NCBI GenBank assembly: GCA_031272275.1
Contig: JAISUC010000017.1
Coordinates: 1 to 38,692 of the forward strand
Origin: Actinomycetes bacterium
GTDB taxonomy: Bacteria; Actinomycetota; Coriobacteriia; WRKU01; WQUG01
DNA length: 38,692 bases
Direction: 5' to 3'
A program made the position numbers and the translations under genes. This document shows, piece by piece, positions 1 through 6,770 of this stretch. Position 1 is the stretch's first letter. Each line of letters opens with the position of its first letter. Under the pieces are notes generated by a model, which saw only the letters and a list, made by a program, of their open reading frames with translations, was not told the origin of the DNA and did not search any database.

Positions 1-47
1 AACCTTCCATGATGAATGTGCGAAGAGCGAAGAAAGGATGGTTCAAG

Positions 48-383
48 ATGTCAAAGAGAAGAAACCACTCGCCGCAGTTTAAGGCAAAACTGGCGGTGGA
101 GGCACTCAAGGAGGAACGGTCGGTATCAGAAATTGCCGCCGATTATCAGCTCAATCCCAATCTCGTCAGAAGGTGGCGTGATGAACTGGCTGAAAAGGCA
201 TCGGTCATCTTCAGCTCGACCAAACAGATCAAGGAACAGAAACGAAGGGAGCAAGTGCTCGAAGCAGAGCGCGACGAGCTGCTCAAAGCAGTCGGTGTCG
301 CCACTGTCGAGCGCGACTGGCTTCGGCGAATTTATAAGACAATCAACGGAGGAGAAGAGCCGCCGGGCCTGGGTCAGGTCTGA
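48..383 (+). CDS. IS3-family transposase OrfA (helix-turn-helix subunit)
   Basis: A 111-residue protein beginning MSKRRNHSPQFKAKLAVEAL, the usual opening of IS3 OrfA proteins, which bind the element ends through an N-terminal helix-turn-helix (about residues 8-45: SVSEIAADYQLNPNLVRRW). A coiled-coil segment (IKEQKRREQVLEAERDELL) follows and normally supports oligomerisation. The ATG at 48 is chosen over the in-frame ATGs at 9 and 12 because an AAAGG-like ribosome site lies 9-10 nt upstream and the family starts here. The stop at 381-383 is the first codon of an inserted palindrome, so the last dozen residues are not family sequence and the frameshift window that would lead into OrfB is lost. 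Probably inactive without OrfB. Confidence 0.8.
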   Translation: MSKRRNHSPQFKAKLAVEALKEERSVSEIAADYQLNPNLVRRWRDELAEKASVIFSSTKQIKEQKRREQVLEAERDELLKAVGVATVERDWLRRIYKTINGGEEPPGLGQV

Positions 384-406
384 GGGGACAAATACCGTTA
401 CCCTCA
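381..406. repeat. Small palindromic insert in IS3 remnant
   Basis: TGAGGG (381-386) and CCCTCA (401-406) form 6-bp inverted arms around a 14-nt core (gacaaataccgtta). It sits exactly where OrfA ends and the OrfB remnant begins and supplies the OrfA stop codon. It looks like a REP-type insertion or the scar of one. Confidence 0.5.
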
Positions 407-408
407 AG

Positions 409-627
409 AATGGTCACATGTACCTGACCGCGATTATCGACTGGTACTCGCGCATGATAGTCGGTTTCAGGCTTGCCGACAGCCTTGAGAACAGTCATGT
501 CATAGCCTGCATGAAAGATGCCATCGCAGGCTTCATCGAGAAGCACAACACCGTGCGTCTGCATGAATCACTCGACTATCAAACGCCTGCGGATGTGTAT
601 GGTGAGCGTTTTGTCCAGGCCGCGTAA
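409..627 (+). pseudogene. IS3-family OrfB (DDE transposase) remnant
   Basis: Reading frame 1 carries two recognisable OrfB pieces joined directly. The first (GHMYLTAIIDWYSRMIVGFR) is the beta-strand region after the first catalytic Asp of the integrase core. The second (EKHNTVRLHESLDYQTPADV) is the C-terminus. The first Asp (TDITYI motif), second Asp and the Glu are all missing, as is the N-terminal HTH_21 part, so about three quarters of a normal 270-290-residue OrfB is gone. The parts left are well conserved, which suggests internal deletion rather than slow decay. Confidence 0.8.
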
Positions 628-814
628 GCGGGGGAGTCATGAAATGGATCGAGACGACCGTCAGGAGGTGGTGTGTGCTAGGATTGTGGAGCAAAGCGGT
701 TCACTAAGAAACCGGCTGTGCGTGTCAGGAAACCTCGGCCGGTATTGTGATTGCAGATCCTGTTGCGCTTGGAGGCCTTGGGGCTGGTGCATCGACACGG
801 AAAAGAGGGATGAA

Positions 815-2017
815 GTGAACACGACTGATCGAGGAATAGGGATTCGCGCGTTGATTGCAGGTACCTTTCTGCAGTTGTTCTTGGGCGCCATTTATGTCTG
901 GAGCGTATTTGTCACGCCGGTATCAGTGGCATTGAACTGGGATCCGGCTGCAGTCAAGCTGACCATGTCCTACATGGTGTGTTTCTCCGTCATCGGAATC
1001 TTGATAGGCGGCAGGCTGTTGATTCGCCTGAATATGCGCGTCGTTACCCTGATCGGTGGGGCGTTACTGGCTGCGGGGATGTTGGCATCGTCGTTTGTGG
1101 GTAGCGCGCAGCCCTGGTTGATGCACATAACTTATGGAGTTGTTGGGGGATTCGGAATGGGCATGGCCTACAATGCCGTCCTCACCACCGCCCAAAAAAC
1201 CCTCCCGGCAAAACGCGGACTAGCAACGGGCATCAGTGTCTGTGCCTACGGTTTTTCCGCCGTGCTCTTTGCGCCCTTGGTTGATTGGATGCTGCAATCC
1301 TATGGTGTAGTCTCTACGTTCAGGATACTGGCCGCGGTCTTTCTGTTGGTGGTGTTGGTGGCGCTACCGTTTATCGGGCTCCCCAAAGGCTACGGTGAAC
1401 GTGCCGCGACCGTGGGTGGTGCGAACAGCGGGGCGGTAAGTGGCCTGAAAACCGGTCAGATGCTGCGTACGCCGCAGTTTTGGTTGATTATGGCATCCAT
1501 GATGCTGGGAACTGCAACCTACCTCATTGCAAATCCCTCGTTTAAGACGCTTGCCGCCGAACGCGGCCTGAGTGCCGCTGTCGGAACCGGATTGGTGATG
1601 GTTGCCGGCATCTCGAATTCCGTGGGACGTCTGGTGTTTCCCGCCCTGTCCGACCTGTTGGGTCGTGCTAAAACAACTATGCTCGTGTTAGGCCTGACAG
1701 CAATCGGCGGGTTTTTGTTGCTGGTGACAAACAAAAACGTCTACCTGCCGACGGCAGCTTTGATAGCGTTTTCTTATGGAGGCTATCTGAGCATTTATCC
1801 GACACTGAACGTCGAATACTTCGGCCTGAAGTATGCCGGGGCGAACTATGGCGCCATCATGATCGGATTTGCTGCGGGTGCGCAGTTTTTGCCGATCATC
1901 ATGTCGCAGGTGTCGTCCGCGCCGGTTGTGTTCTGTGCGCTGGGGGTTATGGCGCTGGTTGGATTCGGGTGCATGTTCGCGTTGTCGCACTTGGGCGCCG
2001 TGCGGGAGCGCATGTGA
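815..2017 (+). CDS. MFS transporter, oxalate/formate antiporter (OFA)-like
   Basis: A 400-residue, 12-helix major facilitator protein. The N-terminus (GTFLQLFLGAIYVWSVFVTP) matches the first helix of the OFA family, whose members exchange organic anions such as oxalate, formate or pyruvate, or have unknown substrates. YNAVLTTAQKTLPAKRGLAT is the conserved helix 4-5 region with the MFS R-G-x-A/T motif. A cytoplasmic loop (about residues 195-215) divides the two six-helix halves. The GTG at 815 is chosen because AAGAGGG precedes it by 6-8 nt and it starts just before helix 1; the open frame upstream has no signal and reads through IS debris. The gene stands alone, with no formyl/oxalyl-CoA genes beside it, so the substrate is unknown. 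Confidence 0.8.
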   Translation: MNTTDRGIGIRALIAGTFLQLFLGAIYVWSVFVTPVSVALNWDPAAVKLTMSYMVCFSVIGILIGGRLLIRLNMRVVTLIGGALLAAGMLASSFVGSAQPWLMHITYGVVGGFGMGMAYNAVLTTAQKTLPAKRGLATGISVCAYGFSAVLFAPLVDWMLQSYGVVSTFRILAAVFLLVVLVALPFIGLPKGYGERAATVGGANSGAVSGLKTGQMLRTPQFWLIMASMMLGTATYLIANPSFKTLAAERGLSAAVGTGLVMVAGISNSVGRLVFPALSDLLGRAKTTMLVLGLTAIGGFLLLVTNKNVYLPTAALIAFSYGGYLSIYPTLNVEYFGLKYAGANYGAIMIGFAAGAQFLPIIMSQVSSAPVVFCALGVMALVGFGCMFALSHLGAVRERM

Positions 2018-2110
2018 GGAGCTAGGCAGGCAAAGCGCGACATGAAGCAATTGCGGAGGTTACAGGATCAATAGGCGCGCACGCACGGTGCGACCCGGTC
2101 CGTTTGGGGC

Positions 2111-2146
2111 ATGGATTCCGGATTGCGCTACGCGCCCCGGAATGAC
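2111..2146. repeat. REP-type palindromic repeat
   Basis: GGATTCCGG and CCGGAATGAC arms enclose a GC-rich loop. A close copy is at 3597-3631. It lies between the convergent MFS and SGNH genes, where it could also act as a transcript end; a CAGCAC/GTGCTG hairpin follows at about 2146-2164. Confidence 0.6.
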
Positions 2147-2189
2147 AGCACGGCGCTGTGCTGCGGACCGGATGGGGGGGCAATGAACT

Positions 2190-3242
2190 CTACTGCATTG
2201 CAGCTGCACGTTGATCCCAATCAGAGATATATTCTCTCCACCTTTTTTCCAGGTCAGTTTGTCGGGAGCTGGGTGAGTGCGATAAAGATAGTCTATCCAG
2301 TAACATGAGAGTAACTTTTTTTGACCCGGAATAATTGACATGCGAATTCCAGTTGTGTACTGAGTTGGGTGGCGTGGCGTCAAACCAGTCATTCTGTTCA
2401 AAAACATCAGGCTGATTGCAATCAATGATTTTGTAGCGCGACGAATCGATTCCCCAACTGTTCAGGCTTTCCTGCACTGCTGCCAGGTAATCCGCGCTAT
2501 CCTCTGCCCGGTACATGGGTGCAAGCCAAAATACCGGTGAAATCGAGTTTCGTTCACATAAACGGACGATTTCGGCAAGATACTCCCCATTCATATGGAT
2601 GCATGACTTTTCTTCAGTAGATAAATCTCTGTAAAACCAAGTCTTCTGAAGCGTCGAGTCCGGTTTGGATGAGAACAATGAGCCAACTACCGCTCCCCCT
2701 GCATACTCAGGAAAACTCCCCCCCAACGCATCCTTTGGGCTTAGAATTCTTTCGTAATTTGCATGTTGTCCAACAGCCGGAATAACTGCGTTAAGCGTGT
2801 TTGCTTTATCTGTATCCCAAGCCGCACTTAAGCGTGGAAGACCGACGGGCATCCTCTGCGGAAATGAACCGCTGGTTGGCGGGACTGTCATCAAATAGAG
2901 TTCAACGGCAACCGTTTTTGGGGATTGTGATTTCAGTGCTTCCTGAAGAAAAGCCAGGCACCCCCGAGGGGGAAGTGTTGAGGCAGCAAGAGCCCAAGAA
3001 TAAACATCACGCTCGCGAAAGGCAACGGTGGGTTGATACCCATAATATACATGGGAGTTTCCGATGACGAGCAGTTCGATGCTACCTTTTGGCTGGCGAC
3101 GATATGCGGTCCAGCTACTGGTAGTCGGATTTGAAATAGTCAGATCGAAGAAACGTCCGATTCCCCAACACGCAAGCGCACCCAGTGCACAGAAAATGAG
3201 AGATGCGGCGATTCGCCGTTTTGACTTCCCGATGCTCGACAT
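2190..3242 (-). CDS. Membrane-anchored SGNH/GDSL-type hydrolase-like protein
   Basis: About 350 residues. After a basic start (MSSIGKSKRR) comes one hydrophobic segment (about residues 11-30), so the bulk is likely extracytoplasmic. The segment ELLVIGNSHVYYGYQP gives a GNSH nucleophile-type block I, and near the C-terminus HVNYSGSKKV resembles SGNH block V (catalytic His). Related anchored SGNH proteins (DltD, AlgJ/AlgX, DUF1574-type) modify cell-surface polymers, often as O-acetyl esterases or transferases; no specific substrate can be named. The start is uncertain: ATG 3242 and ATG 3260 are in frame and neither has a good ribosome site. The longer open frame upstream only reads through repeats. 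Base composition is more AT-rich than neighbours, suggesting transfer. Confidence 0.6.
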   Translation of the reverse strand: MSSIGKSKRRIAASLIFCALGALACWGIGRFFDLTISNPTTSSWTAYRRQPKGSIELLVIGNSHVYYGYQPTVAFRERDVYSWALAASTLPPRGCLAFLQEALKSQSPKTVAVELYLMTVPPTSGSFPQRMPVGLPRLSAAWDTDKANTLNAVIPAVGQHANYERILSPKDALGGSFPEYAGGAVVGSLFSSKPDSTLQKTWFYRDLSTEEKSCIHMNGEYLAEIVRLCERNSISPVFWLAPMYRAEDSADYLAAVQESLNSWGIDSSRYKIIDCNQPDVFEQNDWFDATPPNSVHNWNSHVNYSGSKKVTLMLLDRLSLSHSPSSRQTDLEKRWREYISDWDQRAAAMQ

Positions 3243-3278
3243 AATAATGCAGCATACCATAATAGGGTGCGCGGGTTT

Positions 3279-3690
3279 GTGGAGGTGAGGATGCGCGTGC
3301 GCGCATCCGAGTAATTGATCCGGGCGGGTTGTCACCCGCCCGGTGGACTGCCGCGCGACGCTGCGCGTCGCTCGCAGTGACGGGGTGGTGGATGCCTGCG
3401 GCGGGCTCGCAACGACGTTGCAGAATTGGACGATCGCCGGTATACCCATCGTCACTGCAAGGGAGCGGGTTTTGCGACCGTGGCAATCCAGTGGCGACGA
3501 AAGTCGCCACACGACAGGTCCCGTGGCGTGCCTTTCGCCACGGGGCATTGAACGCGGGCGCGCAAGCGCGAGGCAAGCCGGTTCGATGGCAGCATGGATT
3601 CCGGGTTGCGCCTACGGCGCCCCGGAATGACGAGAGCGGGGTGGCGCGTGGTGGCTGGTCGTGTGGGATGCGGGACATGCTCCCCCGCTT
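3279..3690. repeat. REP-type mosaic repeat, copy 1
   Basis: Bases 3279-3423 form an approximately 140-bp unit with GTGGAGGTGAGGATGCGCGT at its left edge, a GGGCGGG/CCCGCCC stem and a GCTGCGCGTCGCTCGCAGTG segment. It is nearly identical to 4239-4380 and similar to 5255-5395. Further palindromes follow at 3449-3490 and 3597-3631. A second shared block (GTGGCGCGTGGTGGCTGGTC, from 3640) ends in the dispersed palindrome at 3672. Several open frames cross this tract on both strands but look like repeat translations, so no gene is called. Confidence 0.75.
3672..3686 (-). repeat. Dispersed palindrome GGGGGAGYRYGTCCC
   Basis: Intergenic copy, GGGACATGCTCCCCC on the plus strand, at the end of REP mosaic copy 1. 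Confidence 0.7.
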
Positions 3691-3798
3691 TTTGCGACAC
3701 GAAGACGCCCGGCAGTCGTCACTGCCGGGCGGTGGCTTCAATGTAGGATACTCCTTCGGCTGCACGTTCGCGCTGCCTGGTCTTCCTACACCCTAACC

Positions 3799-4209
3799 CT
3801 AGCATTTCCGGGGCAGGATTTCAAGAACTTTTGACGACTTTCCGATGAAAAGCAATCGTTTGATCGAACGTTTCTTTTCTAGGTCGGCGTTTATCTGCCG
3901 GATCAATTCCGCGTCCGGGATTTTGGTTCTACGAGCATCGAATATCACGTTCTTTGATTGCTTGGCGGCACGTTTCAGCTGTGATGTCACCGTAACCCGT
4001 GCGGCTCCAACCGGGCTTTTCATTTCCCATTCCACGCCACGCATCACCAAATCGGGCGTTGTGCGTCGGTAATCATTCAGCGGAACCAGAAACTGTACGG
4101 CGCAGTTGTAGTGCTTAGCGAGGATGTGTGCGACCTCAATTTCGTGTGCTTGCGGGGGATCCGGATGATTGGGCGGTATGATGACTTCTGCTTTTTCCTT
4201 CCGGCTATT
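3799..4209 (-). pseudogene. Orphan CdiA-type tRNase toxin C-terminal domain, headless
   Basis: The open frame gives 136 residues whose order resembles the C-terminal nuclease domain of contact-dependent inhibition and other polymorphic toxins (CdiA C-terminal tRNase-like, BECR fold). An N-terminal helix (EIEVAHILAKHYNCAVQFLV) precedes the core DYRRTTPDLVMRGVEWEMKS, then SQLKRAAKQSKNVIFDARRT and the final strand IKRLLFIGKSSKVLEIL. Homology reaches well upstream of the first usable start (TTG 4050 or ATG 4044). The frame opens at 4209 after a TAG with no ATG, GTG or TTG before the domain begins, so the delivery part of the original protein is gone. It may be a silent toxin cassette or a relic. 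No immunity gene is recognisable beside it. REP copies flank it on both sides. Confidence 0.6.
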
Positions 4210-4238
4210 CTACACTATGCAATAAGTTGATGGATTGC

Positions 4239-4465
4239 GTGGAGGTGAGGATGCGCGTGCGCGCATCCGAGTAATTGATCCGGGGCGGGTTGTCACCCGC
4301 CCGGTGGACTGCCGCGCGACGCTGCGCGTCGCTCGCAGTGACGGGGGATGGATGCCTGTGGCGGGCTCGCAATGACGTTGGTGGGACGCAACTGGTGGGC
4401 GCGCAATGACGTTGGTGGAGTGGCGCGTGGTGGCTGGTCGTGTGGGGTGTGGGACGTACTCCCCC
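4239..4465. repeat. REP-type mosaic repeat, copy 2
   Basis: Direct copy of the 3279 unit (4239-4380), followed by the same GTGGCGCGTGGTGGCTGGTC block seen from 3640, and ending in the dispersed palindrome at 4451-4465. Together with copy 1 it brackets the orphan toxin cassette in direct orientation. Confidence 0.8.
4451..4465 (-). repeat. Dispersed palindrome GGGGGAGYRYGTCCC
   Basis: Intergenic copy (GGGACGTACTCCCCC), 16 nt beyond the PIN gene stop. Confidence 0.8.
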
Positions 4466-4481
4466 GATTGATCGGCGGGAG

Positions 4482-4876
4482 TTATCCGTAGATCTCTAGG
4501 AACTGTGCGGGTGTGAGTATTTCCGGCTTATCAAGTTCATTGGCGATTGCAGTGAAGTCTTTGTCACCGGTAATGAAGACATCCACGTTGTCCCAGATTG
4601 CCGCAACCAGTATCGGTAAGTCATAAGGATCGCGCATGTGCGGAAAATCGCTTGGCTCAAACCTTTCGGGCGTGTAGACCATTTCGAAAGGGAGAAAATG
4701 AAAGAACTGGTCGAGATCTTTGGCGCGATTTGGAAATTTTCGTGCAACCACCTCCTTGGCTTCCTCGATGACATATGAGCAGAGAACCAGATGCTGTTTC
4801 GCTAGGATGCGTTTGAGGCGATTAAACTGTTCATTTGGGAAAAGCAACATCGAAAGATGATGTTTGTGTCGAGCAT
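4482..4876 (-). pseudogene. PIN-domain toxin (VapC/PIN_3-like), frameshifted
   Basis: PIN nucleases cleave RNA with an acidic metal site. The ATG at 4876 lies 5 nt after the antitoxin stop, with GAGGA as ribosome site, and reads MLDTNIIF, the canonical PIN start with the first Asp. This frame then closes after about 24 residues. The frame that continues the domain starts at MLLFPNEQFNRLKR (4850) and carries the rest: SYVIEEAKEVVARKFPN, DPYDLPILVAAIWDNVDVFI and TGDKDF, holding the remaining acidic residues. Adding one T in the TTT run at about 4853-4855 would join them as ...NIIFSMLLFPN..., the expected family spacing. So a single-base deletion disrupts the gene, unless this is a sequencing error or slippage. 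The internal start at 4850 would lack the first Asp and so be inactive. Confidence 0.75.
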
Positions 4877-4881
4877 GATCC

Positions 4882-5145
4882 TCACGGGCGTTTCTCCCCC
4901 AGCTCGCGGCGGATTTCTTTGACTAGGTCGATGACGTCTTGCTGATTGGTGATGCCCGCGCGCGCGGCTTCACCGGAAAACGCATCCTGGGCACGACTGA
5001 TGGAGACCAGCGCGGAGTTTTCGATGTAGTAGCGACCGTCCTGCTCGAGAAAGAGGACTTTGTCACCGTCGTTGAGGTTCATGCGGCGCCTGATGTCGAT
5101 GGGTATCGTGATTTGCCCTTTTGATGTTATCTTTGCGACTTCCAT
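4882..5145 (-). CDS. AbrB/MazE-family antitoxin
   Basis: An 87-residue protein with an N-terminal SpoVT-AbrB swapped-hairpin DNA-binding domain (MEVAKITSKGQITIPIDIRR, residues 1-45) and a variable C-terminus expected to bind the PIN toxin. A GGAGG ribosome site lies 8 nt before the ATG. Its stop is 5 nt before the PIN start, so the pair forms a translationally coupled antitoxin-first operon, as in VapBC systems. AbrB-type antitoxins usually repress their own promoter together with the toxin. With the toxin frameshifted, it may now act only as a free regulator. Confidence 0.8.
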   Translation of the reverse strand: MEVAKITSKGQITIPIDIRRRMNLNDGDKVLFLEQDGRYYIENSALVSISRAQDAFSGEAARAGITNQQDVIDLVKEIRRELGEKRP

Positions 5146-5254
5146 GTGTGCGTCCTCCTGTTCCGAGGCGGTCTGGGCTGGTCTGGTTCGGTATGGTTCG
5201 GTATGGGCTGGGTAATCTGTCTAGTCCATGTAGTCCTTACATTCATTGTAGCAC

Positions 5255-5395
5255 GATGCGCGGTGCGCATCCGAGGCATTGGTCCGGGCGGGTGGTCACC
5301 CGCCCGGTGGACTGCCGCGCGACGCTGCGCGTCGCTCGCAGTGACGGGGTGGTGGATGCCTGCGGCGGGCTCGCAGTGACGTTGGTGGGGTGTCG
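5255..5395. repeat. REP-type repeat, copy 3
   Basis: Third copy of the 3279/4239 family, with the same GGGCGGG/CCCGCCC stem and GACTGCCGCGCGACGCTGCG segment but a diverged left edge. It lies upstream of the AbrB/PIN operon, so each toxin cassette here is bounded by repeat copies in the same orientation. Confidence 0.8.
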
Positions 5396-5449
5396 GGCGA
5401 CTATGTGAATTGTCCTGTAACAAGTACAGATCCGGTGCAATCAAAAAAC

Positions 5450-5503
5450 ATGTAAAATCTGCTTGACATATTATGTAAAGCTAACTATACTAATTACGTA
5501 AAG
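5450..5503 (+). promoter_or_regulatory. Three 8-bp direct repeats, 23-nt period (operator iterons)
   Basis: ATGTAAAA (5450-5457), ATGTAAAG (5473-5480) and ACGTAAAG (5496-5503) begin exactly 23 nt apart and surround the promoter of the Xre operon: one upstream of -35, one in the spacer, one after -10. The near-two-helical-turn spacing suggests cooperative binding on one DNA face. Confidence 0.55.
5463..5491 (+). promoter_or_regulatory. Sigma-70-type promoter
   Basis: TTGACA (5463-5468), 17-nt spacer, TATACT (5486-5491). This near-consensus promoter faces the Xre/membrane-protein pair and is the strongest in the window by eye. Confidence 0.75.
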
Positions 5504-5525
5504 CGCGCTGTACATCAGAAACGCG

Positions 5526-5540
5526 GAGACGTGCTCCCCC
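5526..5540 (-). repeat. Dispersed palindrome GGGGGAGYRYGTCCC
   Basis: Copy with one mismatch (GAGACGTGCTCCCCC on plus), in the leader of the Xre operon between promoter and operator palindrome. Confidence 0.6.
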
Positions 5541-5547
5541 ACCGGGT

Positions 5548-5566
5548 TTGACAAAGTGTTTGTCAA
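5548..5566. promoter_or_regulatory. Perfect operator palindrome TTGACAAA-GTG-TTTGTCAA
   Basis: Perfect 8-bp arms with a 3-nt centre, about 57 nt downstream of the -10 box and 37 nt before the Xre start; a further half-site (GTTTGAC) follows at about 5570. The position suits autorepression by the adjacent Xre protein. Confidence 0.55.
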
Positions 5567-5602
5567 CAGGTTTGACCTAGGGCAGCGAAAGGAGGGCTTG
5601 AT

Positions 5603-5806
5603 GTGATCAGCAACTGCATTGCCGAGCTGCGGCGCCCGACCAAAACGTCGCAGGCCGAACTGGCCGCGGCGGTGGGTGTCACCCGGCAGACCATCATCAG
5701 CTTGGAAAGCGGCAGATATACCGCCAGCCTGCCACTGGCTTTTCGGATTGCGCGGCATTTCGGACGCGCGATCGAGGACGTGTTTCATTACGAAGGGGAT
5801 GACTGA
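5603..5806 (+). CDS. Xre-family HTH regulator (YozG-like, short)
   Basis: A 67-residue protein that is essentially one HTH domain: [20 protein letters not shown] is the helix-turn-helix and the C-terminal [19 protein letters not shown] is the typical end of this short family, whose members usually regulate the membrane gene beside them. GTG at 5603 is the start, with AAAGGAGGG 7 nt upstream; the overlapping ATG at 5601 is out of frame and meets TGA at once. Transcription likely starts from the promoter at 5463-5491 and is controlled by the iterons and palindrome in the leader. The next gene begins at its stop codon. Confidence 0.85.
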   Translation: MISNCIAELRRPTKTSQAELAAAVGVTRQTIISLESGRYTASLPLAFRIARHFGRAIEDVFHYEGDD

Positions 5807-5807
5807 C

Positions 5808-6287
5808 ATGTTGTTGTTGGATGCAGCGAGTACGCAGTTCAGCGGGCGCGAAATGACCGAGCAGCGGTTCCGGGGCAGCCTGAAACGGCGCATCGGCGTT
5901 GCAGTCGGGCTGCTGGTCGTGGGAATTGCGTTGGTTGTGGTCGCGTATAAGCGGCAGATGGGGTGGGGGCCGGACGGCTTTGCACACGGCTATTATTGGG
6001 GGCTTGCCTGGGGAATCACCGGCGGCGCGGTCGGGACCCTGATTCGAAATATCGTGCTGTTGGTGAATGCGCAGGCGTTTCGGGCACAGTTCGTGCGCGA
6101 AACCGACGAGCGCAATCGCATGATTGCGGCGCGTGCGTGGCAGATGGCGGCGATGCTCACGATTCTGGGCATCATCGTCGCGACCTTTTTCCTGTCCGCC
6201 GCGCTGATTGTGCCGCTGTTGTACGTGATTGCGGCCCAGTGCGCCCTGTTTGCGCTGGTGTATCTGGTACTGCAGCGGCTGGGGTAA
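5808..6287 (+). CDS. Four-helix membrane protein paired with the Xre regulator
   Basis: About 159 residues. Hydrophobic segments at about 29-46, 64-90, 112-132 and 135-157 predict four helices; basic and acidic residues between helices 2 and 3 (FVRETDERNRM) form a cytoplasmic loop. Small 4-TM proteins of this type commonly follow YozG-like regulators in Firmicutes and Actinomycetota, but their role is unknown. ATG 5808 is chosen because GAAGGGG lies about 10 nt upstream; ATG 5799, overlapping the Xre stop, is the alternative. Either way translation is coupled to the regulator. No enzyme motif is visible. Confidence 0.7.
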   Translation: MLLLDAASTQFSGREMTEQRFRGSLKRRIGVAVGLLVVGIALVVVAYKRQMGWGPDGFAHGYYWGLAWGITGGAVGTLIRNIVLLVNAQAFRAQFVRETDERNRMIAARAWQMAAMLTILGIIVATFFLSAALIVPLLYVIAAQCALFALVYLVLQRLG

Positions 6288-6600
6288 TGTGTATTGTTTG
6301 GGTGCGAGGGCGCGGGGGTGGGGGCTGTCGGGTATAATCGCCGGTGCAAGAACCTGCGAAGATGCCGGCGGGCTGATGCGGGCTGATGCGAGTTGGCGCG
6401 GTCCTGAAACAGAGAGAACCACGAAACCGGGACTGACACACCTGAGTGATAGTGCGCAAGTCGGAACGCATACGGGTTATGCGGAACCGTGCCTGACTTA
6501 TTTTTCAGTACGTAACTTAAGAATGGCAATCCTCGGAGGTGTCCGCGATGTACTGAGTACGCACACTTGCGGGAATGCGCCGAATTTGTTATAAAATAAG
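6288..6600. other. Intergenic, no gene seen
   Basis: A TATAAT (6333-6338) without a good -35 box and a tandem GGGCTGATGC pair (about 6371-6390) are visible. No convincing coding frame or recognisable structured RNA was found. The right end carries the promoter of the antisense RNA described next. Confidence 0.4.
6567..6595 (+). promoter_or_regulatory. Promoter of candidate antisense RNA
   Basis: TTGCGG (6567-6572), 17-nt spacer, TATAAA (6590-6595). It predicts a start near 6602 and drives rightward toward the hairpin at 6650-6675. Confidence 0.6.
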
Positions 6601-6601
6601 C

Positions 6602-6680
6602 AGGTAGCCCGATGCTGTGGTCGCAGACGGCTAACCGAAAAAACGTGTTGCCGCCGCGGCGTCAGCTGCGGCGGCTTTGT
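6602..6680 (+). ncRNA. Candidate antisense antitoxin RNA
   Basis: Predicted as a transcript of about 75-80 nt from the promoter at 6567-6595 to the terminator at 6650-6675. A 5' hairpin can form from GGTAGCC (6603-6609) and GGCTAACC (about 6629-6636). Its 3' part is complementary to the last codons and 3' end of the small membrane-peptide mRNA on the other strand, the arrangement used by type I antitoxins such as RatA and RNAII of par. Not a recognised family; inferred from promoter, terminator and overlap. Confidence 0.5.
6650..6675. terminator. Bidirectional intrinsic terminator
   Basis: GCCGCCGCGGC and GCTGCGGCGGC form an 11-bp stem (one G-U) with a GTCA loop. Rightward it is followed by TTTGT, leftward by AACACG and a six-T run. 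It can end both the antisense RNA and the peptide mRNA; the peptide stop codon lies in its loop. Confidence 0.75.
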
Positions 6681-6766
6681 ATGTAATCAGTAATGACTAC
6701 GACAACGGCAATAAGCTCGCGTATTGCCGTAATGAACAGCACAATGACACTTAACTTATCTTTCAT
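6662..6766 (-). CDS. 34-residue membrane peptide, candidate type I toxin
   Basis: Starts MKDKLSVIVLFITAI and ends DYIQSRRS: a short charged start, one hydrophobic helix (about residues 5-26, with an internal R-E pair) and a basic tail. This is the build of Fst/TxpA/Ibs-type type I toxins, which insert in the inner membrane. The ribosome site GGGGGTGG lies inside a hairpin (6771-6795) 4 nt before the ATG, and the TGA at 6662 is within the loop of the terminator. A promoter on the opposite strand makes a convergent RNA covering its 3' end. The leader to the right is AT-rich but no clear promoter boxes were picked. No sequence homology is claimed; the assignment rests on size, composition and architecture. 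It could instead be a regulatory or stress membrane peptide. Confidence 0.55.
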   Translation of the reverse strand: MKDKLSVIVLFITAIRELIAVVVVITDYIQSRRS

Positions 6767-6770
6767 GCCG

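Larger units (their letters stand above)
1..630 (+). mobile_element. IS3-family element, partial and degraded
   Basis: The start of the window holds an IS3-type OrfA (48-383) followed by a shrunken OrfB remnant (409-627). No left inverted repeat is visible because the window begins just before OrfA, and no clear right inverted repeat is seen after 627. The element cannot make an intact DDE transposase. Confidence 0.75.

Noticed and set aside
708..818. Open frame segment reading ...AGIVIADPVALGGLGAGA... before the MFS gene
   Set aside because: It resembles the tail of a real protein, but it opens after a stop with no start codon and is too short to assign; it may be debris of the IS insertion.
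3329..3796. Open frames on both strands across the REP mosaic
   Set aside because: They translate repeat units that recur at 4239 and 5255 in different frames; no ribosome sites and no protein-like pattern.
6333..6480. Possible structured RNA (TATAAT followed by paired GC segments)
   Set aside because: No match to the conserved cores of SRP RNA, tmRNA, 6S or RNase P RNA, and no -35 box or terminator.
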